A DNA stretch of 9,061 nucleotides from NCBI GenBank assembly GCA_031255695.1, contig JAIRSA010000024.1:1-9061 (forward strand). Direction: 5' to 3'. Position 1 is the first letter of the stretch, and every line of letters starts with the position of its first letter. Under the pieces are notes generated by a model. That model saw nothing but the letters and a program-made list of their open reading frames with translations, searched no databases and had not been told where the DNA came from. The stretch is from Eubacteriales Family XIII. Incertae Sedis bacterium. Lineage in GTDB: Bacteria > Bacillota > Clostridia > Peptostreptococcales > Anaerovoracaceae. Both the position numbers and the translations under genes were made by a program. Positions 1 to 4,177 of the stretch are shown one piece after another.

Positions 1-143
1 GTCCTGTAGAATACGTCTGAAAAGGTCGCCCTGTTCGACTTATAGCCGTACGTATTCACGTTCGCTATGTTGTTGCCTATCACATCCATCTTTGTCTGGT
101 GTGCCTGAAGGCCCGAAACGGCCGAATACATTGATCCTATCAT
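1..143 (-). CDS. flgE: Flagellar hook protein FlgE, N-terminal fragment (cut by window edge)
   Basis: This is the first 47 codons of a hook/rod-family protein; the rest lies beyond position 1. The translation opens with MIGSMYSAVSGLQAHQ and continues with MDVIGNNIANVNTYGYK, the N-terminal rod/hook signature (VSGL, then NNIANVNT.G[FY]K) that forms the coiled-coil D0 domain. Known family role: FlgE polymerises into the hook, the universal joint between rod and filament, and is exported by the flagellar type III apparatus without a cleaved signal peptide. The position after flgD and a TIGR02530 gene is the usual place of flgE, which favours FlgE over FlgG or FlgF. The ATG at 143 fits the family start (M..SM.S.VSGL). 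Its best SD, AGAGAAGG at 157-164, leaves a long 13-nt spacing. A 138-bp leader separates it from the previous gene. Confidence 0.9.
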   Translation of the reverse strand, partial: MIGSMYSAVSGLQAHQTKMDVIGNNIANVNTYGYKSNRATFSDVFYR

Positions 144-156
144 ATATCTTATTTAC

Positions 157-164
157 CTTCTCTT
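157..164 (-). promoter_or_regulatory. Probable ribosome binding site of flgE, long spacing
   Basis: On the minus strand AGAGAAGG precedes the flgE ATG with 13 nt between, longer than the usual 5-10 nt. No better purine run lies closer. The AT-rich stretch between SD and ATG should leave the start unstructured. Confidence 0.5.
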
Positions 165-182
165 TCCCAATGCGGTATATTC

Positions 183-209
183 TCTATATCCGGCGGATCC
201 GTCTGTCAT
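183..209 (-). promoter_or_regulatory. Weak candidate vegetative promoter ahead of flgE
   Basis: On the minus strand ATGACA (204-209, 5 of 6 to TTGACA) and TATAGA (183-188, 4 of 6 to TATAAT) are separated by 15 nt, which is shorter than optimal. The spot is one of the few AT-rich patches in the window and lies in the only sizeable gap before flgE. The -35-like hexamer falls in the loop of the 193-220 inverted repeat. This is inferred from pattern only. Confidence 0.15.
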
Positions 210-220
210 TCGGGATCCGC
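193..220. repeat. Inverted repeat in the flgE leader (8-bp arms, 12-nt loop)
   Basis: GCGGATCC at 193-200 and GGATCCGC at 213-220 are perfect reverse complements around a 12-nt loop. In the flgE-reading RNA this would form a stable stem about 50 nt before the start codon. No run of U follows it, so it does not look like an intrinsic terminator. A transcript-stability or processing hairpin between the upstream genes and flgE is possible but unproven. Confidence 0.5.
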
Positions 221-233
221 TGCAGCCCCCTCG

Positions 234-266
234 CCTGCCCTCGGCCGCCTTCCGGCCTGCGGCAGG
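234..266. repeat. GC-rich imperfect inverted repeat after the TIGR02530 gene
   Basis: CCTGCC (234-239) pairs with GGCAGG (261-266). Inside a 3x3 internal loop, GGCC (243-246) pairs with GGCC (254-257) around a 7-nt loop. It sits 15 bp past the TIGR02530 stop codon and lacks a downstream U tract on either strand. It may be only a consequence of high GC. Confidence 0.3.
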
Positions 267-281
267 TTCCGAACGGTCCAG

Positions 282-710
282 CTACAAAAATACCGCTCCT
301 TCGATGTTTGTAAATACGTTGCCTTGCATTTCGTTCTTGCCGACCACCGTGACGACGGTCTTGCTGTCAGCGTTGACTATGAACACCGAGCCGTCCATGA
401 CGATGAGGGTGTCCTTCAAGCCTTTCTCGCCCGCCTTGTCGCACGCTTCGGCCAGCCTGCCCAGCTCGCTCTCGCCTATCTCTATGTTCCTGTCGCGCAC
501 GCGCATGCCGGCGTGCTTGGAAAAAGAGATCTTCTTGTCCAGGCTGCGGTCCAGCAGCTCGCGGAATGTTGCCTCCTGCCCTGCTGCCGCCTGGCCTGCC
601 GCCTTGCGGGCCGCGTCCGTGCCTGCCGGCGCCTGCTTCAGCCTGTCTGCCTGCCTTGCGATGTCGTTGGCGAAGCCATATCTGTTGTCGATGATCTGCC
701 CTGACATCAT
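282..710 (-). CDS. Flagellar operon protein, TIGR02530 family
   Basis: A small soluble protein of 141 or 142 residues that I recognise as the TIGR02530 'flagellar operon protein'. It has the core ISFSKHAGMRVRDRNI (residues 61-76) and the C-terminal signature KGLKDTLIVMDGSVFIVN followed by NVFTNIEGAVFL at the very end. Residues 25-47 form an Ala/Gln/Gly-rich linker. The molecular function of the family is not established. Its conserved location between flgD and flgE in many Firmicutes suggests a role in hook assembly or its regulation, but that is inference. The frame begins with two consecutive ATG codons: the first overlaps the flgD stop by 4 nt and the second by 1 nt (TGATG). AGGAGG at 714-719 lies 3 nt before the first and 6 nt before the second, so the start at 707 is more likely. 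Translational coupling to flgD is expected. Confidence 0.9.
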   Translation of the reverse strand: MMSGQIIDNRYGFANDIARQADRLKQAPAGTDAARKAAGQAAAGQEATFRELLDRSLDKKISFSKHAGMRVRDRNIEIGESELGRLAEACDKAGEKGLKDTLIVMDGSVFIVNADSKTVVTVVGKNEMQGNVFTNIEGAVFL

Positions 711-1525
711 TCGCCTCCTGGATCTGCGCCCGCTGTGCCGCTGGCCCCGGCCGCCGCGTCGTCTGCGCCGCCTGTCTGCCTGGCCACTGCGTCAGCCGCA
801 TCGGCTGTGCCTGTCTGCCCGGCCGCTGCGTCAGCCGCATCAGCCGCATCGGCTGTGGCTGCCCCGCCTGCCGCGTCCGCGCCGGCTGCCATGGGCGCCG
901 CCTTGGCCTCTGCCGCCGCCGGCTCGTTCAGCGCGGTGATCTCACGCGCCGGGAAACTCCTGCCGTCTATGGTGACATTCAGCTCGCCGTCGATGATCTT
1001 GAGGCCGCTTATCGCTCCCTCGACGATCTCATAGTTCCCTGAGCTGCCCATGTGCATGATGTAGGCTGTCTTGCCGATTATGTCGGCCTGATCCAGCAGC
1101 GGGTTCGCGCTCTGCGCCCCCTGGCTCTCTATCGTCATCACGTTGCTCAGCGCGTAGGCCTGTCCGCCCACCACCACTTCGGCGCTGCCGTTGAACAGGT
1201 TCACGCCTTCGACCGTGCCCGTCTTGCTGCCCATCTGCCCGTCATCGCCTATGAAGGCCACCGTCACCTGCTTGCCTATGAGCGAGGTGCTGTACGACAC
1301 GTTCGACAGCTCCGACATGTCCATGAGCGCGTTGACCATGGAGAACTGGGCCATCTGGTTCATGAACTGCGTGTTGTCCATGGGTGAAAACATGTCCTGG
1401 TTTTGCAGCTGCGCGACCATTAGCTGGAAAAAATCGTCCATCGACAGGTCGCTGTTGTTCTTTTTTATTACATTTTCGCTTATAGCGTTCGATTTTATGA
1501 AATCGCTTACGCTGCCTGCTTCCAT
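707..1525 (-). CDS. flgD: Flagellar hook-capping / scaffolding protein FlgD
   Basis: FlgD caps the growing hook and guides FlgE polymerisation outside the cell. The family hallmark lies at residues 30-67: DDFFQLMVAQLQNQDMFSPM, then DNTQFMNQMAQFS. The usual QDP is QDM here. After it come two stretches of 51 residues each (82-132 and 149-199), both opening with [LI]IGK and aligning without gaps at every conserved glycine; they look like a duplicated small beta-barrel module of the SLIGK.V type. Residues about 201-272 are an Ala/Asp/Gly-rich tail containing a tandem repeat. At 272 residues it is far longer than the B. subtilis protein (about 140). The ATG at 1525 has AGGGGG 8 nt upstream. It lies 20 bp after fliK and overlaps the next gene, so co-translation is likely. 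Identification is firm from the N-terminal domain; the C-terminal half is assigned by resemblance only. Confidence 0.92.
   Translation of the reverse strand: MEAGSVSDFIKSNAISENVIKKNNSDLSMDDFFQLMVAQLQNQDMFSPMDNTQFMNQMAQFSMVNALMDMSELSNVSYSTSLIGKQVTVAFIGDDGQMGSKTGTVEGVNLFNGSAEVVVGGQAYALSNVMTIESQGAQSANPLLDQADIIGKTAYIMHMGSSGNYEIVEGAISGLKIIDGELNVTIDGRSFPAREITALNEPAAAEAKAAPMAAGADAAGGAATADAADAADAAAGQTGTADAADAVARQTGGADDAAAGASGTAGADPGGE
714..719 (-). promoter_or_regulatory. Ribosome binding site that favours the second ATG of the TIGR02530 gene
   Basis: A perfect AGGAGG lies inside the last codons of flgD. Spacing to the tandem start codons is 3 nt (ATG at 710) or 6 nt (ATG at 707). The second is the better geometry, giving a 141-residue product starting MSGQIIDNR. 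Confidence 0.7.
771..857 (-). repeat. In-frame tandem repeat in the FlgD tail (39 bp, second copy enlarged by 9 bp)
   Basis: Copy one spans 771-809 and copy two 810-857. They share the same start (CCTGTCTGCC on the plus strand) and the same end (GCATCGGCTGTG). Copy two has an extra 9-bp GCATCAGCC-type duplication that adds one more A-D-A triplet. Both lengths are multiples of three, so the frame is kept and the product gains Ala/Asp-rich units (TADAADA, AAGQTG). This is a typical slippage-prone coding minisatellite. Confidence 0.75.
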
Positions 1526-1545
1526 ATCTCTTGCCCCCTATGCCG

Positions 1546-3318
1546 TCAGGCCGTCATGTCCAGCCTGCCTTTCGGCGCTGCGGCGCCTGTGAGCCCTTCC
1601 GGGATTTCCGCTAGCCGCCCGGCCTGCCGCTGCCCTGGCTCGCTGCCCTCGCCGGCCCTGCCGCCTTCACGGCCGCGGCCGCCTGAAAAGTCCATGAATG
1701 GCTGCCCATCCTGCCTGGCGCCTGCCTGCTGCCCGTCGCCCGGCTGCTGTGCGCCCGTCACGTGGATGTTCTCCACATGGACGTTGCCCAGTCCTAGGGC
1801 CGCTATCAGCTTGCCGGCCTGCCCCGCGAGCAGCATCTGGGTCTTTGCGCTCTCGGCGGCTATGTCGATGACGAGCCTGCCGTTGGCCATCCTCATGTTG
1901 ACGTCGATCTTGCCCAGCTCCGCCGGCTCAAGGCTCATCGAGAAGGCCTGCGGCCCTCTGCCGCCCGCCAGCCGGGACAGGATTTCCTGCCCTATGCGGC
2001 TGTACTGCCCGCTCTGCACGTATGGCTCCGCTGCCTTGGCCTGGCCGCCTTCATGGGCCCTTTCGCTGCCTGTGGCCGGCACTTCCGCTATGCGCGCCTC
2101 TGCGGGCGCTTCCTGGCGCACGTCCGCCTCCTGGCGGATGTCTGCCGCAGCCACTGCGGGCCCTGCCTCGCTGCTGCGTGGCGCCTCTGCGCCCTCTACC
2201 GGCCCTGCGCCCGCGCCGCCCTGGCCCGCTGGCCCTTCTGCGGCCGCCGCCTCGGCGCCTTCCGCGCCGCCGGCCTGCATGCCTGCCGCGCTGCCCGCCT
2301 GCCTCTGCGCCCCTGCGCCTTCCGGCGCGCCTGCGCTTTGGCCGGCCGCTGCGGCCTTGCCGTCATATGTGCCTGTGGCCCCGGCCCCGTCAGCCGCTGC
2401 CGCCTCATGCGACCCGGCGCCCTGGCCCATGGCCGCCTTCTCCACTGCGCCGCCCTGGGCGCTGCCTGCATCCTTGGCGCCCTCGGCGCCCGCTGCCTTT
2501 GCGGCATCGCTTGCCGCCGCCTGCCATGCGGTGCCCGATGGCCCCGCTGTGCCCTGCGGCCCCGCCGCTGCGCCCTTGGCGCCCTGCGCCTCAGCCGGCG
2601 CCTCTGCGCCTGCCGCCGCCAATGCCTTCGCTGCCGCTTCCGCCCCGGCTGCCACGCCGGCCTCTGCGGCCTGCCCTGCAGCGCCCGATGGCTCCGCAGC
2701 GCTGGCGGTTTCAGCCGCCCTGGCCGGCATTGCGGCCCCGGCCTCTGTGGATGCCCCGGCATCCATTGCAGCCTCGGCCATCCCTATGGCCGCTGCCGCT
2801 GCGGCATCGCCCGCCGCCGCGATCCAGCCGCCCGTTGGCGCGCCTGCCTCGGCTGCGCCGCCCTGGGCCTCCGCCCCGGCTGCCACGCCCGTGCCGCCTG
2901 CCGCGCCTTCCGCCTCTGCCGCCTGCCCCGCAGCGCCCAGCGGCCCCGCAGTGCCGGCGCCGGCTTCGGCTGTGGCGCCCGCTGTGCCTGAAGCGTCCGC
3001 CGCCCCAGGCCCGAACTGCCTGGCCCCTGTGCTGCCGCACATGAGTTTCATGACAGTCCCCGCGTCTGGCCCTTTGGCGCTGTCGCCGCGCGTGCGCCCT
3101 GCCGCCTCATGCGGCCCGGCGCCTGGCGGCCCTGCCCTGCCGGCCGTGCTGTCCGCGCTGCGTGGGCCCGATGTCCCCGCGCCCGCCATAAGGCTCCGGA
3201 AGAGCCCTGTGCCGGCCGCAGGCCCTGCAGCGCCGCCGCGGCCTGCCGCCGCCGCGCCGATGGCCGATGGCTCATAGCCGCTGCGGCCCTTGGCAGCATG
3301 GCCTGAATAGATCTCCAA
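1546..3318 (-). CDS. fliK: Flagellar hook-length control protein FliK
   Basis: FliK is the exported ruler that ends hook growth and switches the export gate to filament substrates. The C-terminal Flg_hook domain is recognisable at about residues 440-522, with the signature FSMSLEPAELGKIDVNM (459-475), followed by RLVIDIAAES and a GLGNVHVENIHV strand. Residues about 20-430 are almost entirely Ala, Gly, Glu, Pro and Gln with no predicted fold, making the protein 590 residues against 405 in Salmonella. A segment near residues 129-149 recurs at 213-226, showing internal duplication. The start is TTG: an in-frame TGA lies three codons upstream and the first internal Met is residue 44, while GGAGGTGAT sits 9 nt before the TTG. 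Antisense frames stay open through most of the gene only because of the Ala/Gly codon composition. Confidence in the gene is high because of the C-terminal domain. Confidence 0.93.
   Translation of the reverse strand: MEIYSGHAAKGRSGYEPSAIGAAAAGRGGAAGPAAGTGLFRSLMAGAGTSGPRSADSTAGRAGPPGAGPHEAAGRTRGDSAKGPDAGTVMKLMCGSTGARQFGPGAADASGTAGATAEAGAGTAGPLGAAGQAAEAEGAAGGTGVAAGAEAQGGAAEAGAPTGGWIAAAGDAAAAAAIGMAEAAMDAGASTEAGAAMPARAAETASAAEPSGAAGQAAEAGVAAGAEAAAKALAAAGAEAPAEAQGAKGAAAGPQGTAGPSGTAWQAAASDAAKAAGAEGAKDAGSAQGGAVEKAAMGQGAGSHEAAAADGAGATGTYDGKAAAAGQSAGAPEGAGAQRQAGSAAGMQAGGAEGAEAAAAEGPAGQGGAGAGPVEGAEAPRSSEAGPAVAAADIRQEADVRQEAPAEARIAEVPATGSERAHEGGQAKAAEPYVQSGQYSRIGQEILSRLAGGRGPQAFSMSLEPAELGKIDVNMRMANGRLVIDIAAESAKTQMLLAGQAGKLIAALGLGNVHVENIHVTGAQQPGDGQQAGARQDGQPFMDFSGGRGREGGRAGEGSEPGQRQAGRLAEIPEGLTGAAAPKGRLDMTA
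2641..2956 (-). repeat. Diverged direct duplication inside the fliK linker
   Basis: The 18-bp plus-strand string CGCCCCGGCTGCCACGCC occurs at 2641-2658 and exactly again at 2872-2889. Flanking segments (2671-2706 and 2923-2958) also align, with a few substitutions. In protein terms AAGQAAEA followed by GVAAGAEA appears at residues 129-151 and 213-228, the first copy carrying a 7-residue insertion EGAAGGT. All offsets are multiples of three, so linker length changed without breaking the frame. Confidence 0.65.
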
Positions 3319-3323
3319 TTGGC

Positions 3324-3335
3324 ATCACCTCCCCT
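3324..3335 (-). promoter_or_regulatory. Strong ribosome binding site that fixes the TTG start of fliK
   Basis: AGGGGAGGTGAT on the minus strand is nearly the full anti-16S complement; its GGAGG core (3328-3332) lies 9 nt before the TTG at 3318. The ATG at 3325 overlaps the SD and opens a different frame that stops after 17 codons (MPIGDLFRPCC...), so it is not the fliK start. Confidence 0.8.
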
Positions 3336-3484
3336 CTTTGGTGTATGCTTCCCTTTTGGATTGTGCCCGCCCGCCGCAGCGCGGCCGTGCGCGGCACCCT
3401 TCTATGCTGAACCCAGGCAGGCCAGCGGCATCCCTGCGGCCGTTTTGACAGCCGGCTTCGCCGCCTCCGCCCGGAACCAGTATC

Positions 3485-3494
3485 ACAGGCCTGT
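3485..3494. repeat. Palindrome ACAGGCCTGT just after the fliJ stop
   Basis: A perfect 10-bp palindrome with partly matching flanks (ATC on one side, TAT on the other) begins 2 nt past the TGA of fliJ. It has no loop, so it is more plausible as a dimeric protein-binding site than as an RNA hairpin. It could equally be chance in this GC-rich DNA. Confidence 0.3.
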
Positions 3495-3496
3495 TA

Positions 3497-3982
3497 TCAT
3501 ATGAAGCCGCCCGCGCTGCCCTCGGCTACGCGCGACGCGCTCATCACCTTGACGGTGCTCACGTATTCGTCGATCATCAACTCGTCGGCCTTCATGGCTT
3601 CCTTCCTGTATCCCGCCAGTTTCGACTCCTTCATGATCTCCAGCGACTTCGTTTCCAGCTTCAGTTTCTTTATGGCCTCTATCTGCTTCTCTATCTGCAC
3701 CGCCAGGCTGGCCACTACCGCCTTGAGGCCCCGGATCTCTTCCTTCAGTGAATTGTCATATCTGGAAAATATTTGATAGTCCGCAGGTTTGGCCCCTTCC
3801 TTGCTGTCCGCCTTGCCGCGCATGTCGGCGGCGAGCCTCTCCCTCTCCGCGCGCAGCCTCTTTATCTCCGCATTCGCCTTTCCCATCTCTTCATTCAGCG
3901 CCGCAAGCGTCAGCATCTCGTTTTCCAGCAGCTGATCCTTGTAGCCCAGCAGTTTGTCCAGTTTGAATTTGAATTTTTTCAT
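3497..3982 (-). CDS. fliJ: Flagellar export chaperone / ATPase stalk protein FliJ
   Basis: FliJ is the central-stalk component of the FliHIJ ATPase complex; it inserts into the FliI hexamer and links it to the export gate protein FlhA. The 161-residue product is almost wholly alpha-helical and charged, as expected for the antiparallel coiled coil. It begins MKKFKFKLDKLLGYKDQLLE, matching the family's F.F.L..LL.Y opening. Near the C-terminus it has LKLETKSLEIMKESKLAGYR and then ADELMIDEY, matching the usual E..lE.lke..l..y and DE pattern. I start it at the ATG at 3982. The frame can be extended to 4036, but that would add 18 residues with no family resemblance from within a hairpin-rich spacer. 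An AGGGGG SD (3994-3999) lies 11 nt upstream of the chosen start, and CAGGG lies immediately before it. Length is close to the family norm (about 147). Confidence 0.88.
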   Translation of the reverse strand: MKKFKFKLDKLLGYKDQLLENEMLTLAALNEEMGKANAEIKRLRAERERLAADMRGKADSKEGAKPADYQIFSRYDNSLKEEIRGLKAVVASLAVQIEKQIEAIKKLKLETKSLEIMKESKLAGYRKEAMKADELMIDEYVSTVKVMSASRVAEGSAGGFI

Positions 3983-4010
3983 CCCTGTTTTATCCCCCTG
4001 TAATGTTTTT

Positions 4011-4027
4011 CCGGCCTGTCCGGCCGG
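4011..4027. repeat. GC hairpin CCGGCC-loop-GGCCGG upstream of fliJ
   Basis: CCGGCC (4011-4016) pairs with GGCCGG (4022-4027) around TGTCC. In the fliJ-reading transcript the stem is followed by AAAAA, not U, so it is not an intrinsic terminator. It lies 28 nt before the fliJ start. Confidence 0.5.
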
Positions 4028-4042
4028 CGCCCCCATGCGCCG
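4024..4042. repeat. Array-flanking hairpin element, copy A
   Basis: The 19-bp string CCGGCGCCCCCATGCGCCG differs at one base from copy B at 4149-4167. It folds with a 6-bp stem (4025-4030 with 4037-4042) and a 6-nt loop. It overlaps the edge of the neighbouring 4011-4027 hairpin, so the two are alternative folds. Confidence 0.55.
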
Positions 4043-4050
4043 CGCCCCGC

Positions 4051-4152
4051 CGCTGCCTGTCGTCCCTTTTCTCAGCCGCCCCGCCGCTGCCTGCCGTCCA
4101 TTTTCTCAGCCGTCCCGGCGCTGCCTGCCGTCCTTTTTCTCAGCCGCCCCGG
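4051..4152. repeat. Three tandem copies of a 34-bp repeat in the fliI-fliJ spacer
   Basis: Units lie at 4051-4084, 4085-4118 and 4119-4152, each exactly 34 bp with no spacer. Plus-strand units begin CGCTGCCTG and carry a central T-rich TTTTCTCAGCCG. By eye, units 2 and 3 match at 32 of 34 positions, 1 and 3 at 31, and 1 and 2 at 30. In the transcript each unit carries CGGCTGAGAAAA followed by GGACG. Head-to-tail copies without unique spacers rule out CRISPR and point to a minisatellite. Confidence 0.9.
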
Positions 4153-4168
4153 CGCCCCTATGCGCCGG
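4149..4168. repeat. Array-flanking hairpin element, copy B, just after the fliI stop
   Basis: CCGGCGC (4149-4155) and GCGCCGG (4162-4168) form a perfect 7-bp stem with a 6-nt loop, starting 9 nt past the fliI TAG. It overlaps the last bases of the third 34-bp unit and is a near-identical direct copy of element A on the other side of the array. It could protect the 3' end of the fliI portion of the mRNA, but no processing evidence is available from sequence. Confidence 0.55.
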
Positions 4169-4177
4169 CCGCTGCCG

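Larger units (their letters stand above)
3319..3496. other. 178-bp spacer between fliJ and fliK, no gene seen
   Basis: No coding frame on either strand resembles a protein. It contains a 10-bp palindrome near the fliJ stop, a GC-rich patch around 3371-3400 with a CGGCCG centre and weak inverted arms (3373-3377 and 3391-3395), and the fliK SD at its end. Many Firmicutes carry a ylxF/motE-type gene at this position; nothing like it is visible here. Confidence 0.6.
3983..4177. other. 195-bp repeat-rich spacer between fliI and fliJ
   Basis: fliI and fliJ are usually contiguous, but here they are split by a non-coding stretch made of a 3 x 34-bp tandem array with GC hairpins on both sides. Because 34 is not a multiple of three, no frame is conserved through the array, which argues against coding. 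There is no U-tract terminator for the minus strand. Confidence 0.75.

Noticed and set aside
1556..3277. Very long plus-strand open frame (573 codons) opposite fliK
   Set aside because: It is the antisense of Ala/Gly codons, which read as Ala/Pro/Ala. It shows no domain or plausible start context, whereas the minus strand encodes a recognisable FliK C-terminal domain.
4006..4027. Intrinsic terminator before fliJ
   Set aside because: The GC stem is followed by A rather than U in the transcribed minus strand, and no plus-strand gene needs a terminator here.
3983..4036. Longer FliJ starting at 4036
   Set aside because: The extra 18 residues (MGAPAGQAGK...) come from the hairpin-rich spacer and have no family match; the ATG at 3982 gives the standard FliJ N-terminus.
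4051..4152. CRISPR array
   Set aside because: The 34-bp units are contiguous, with no unique spacers between them and no cas genes nearby.
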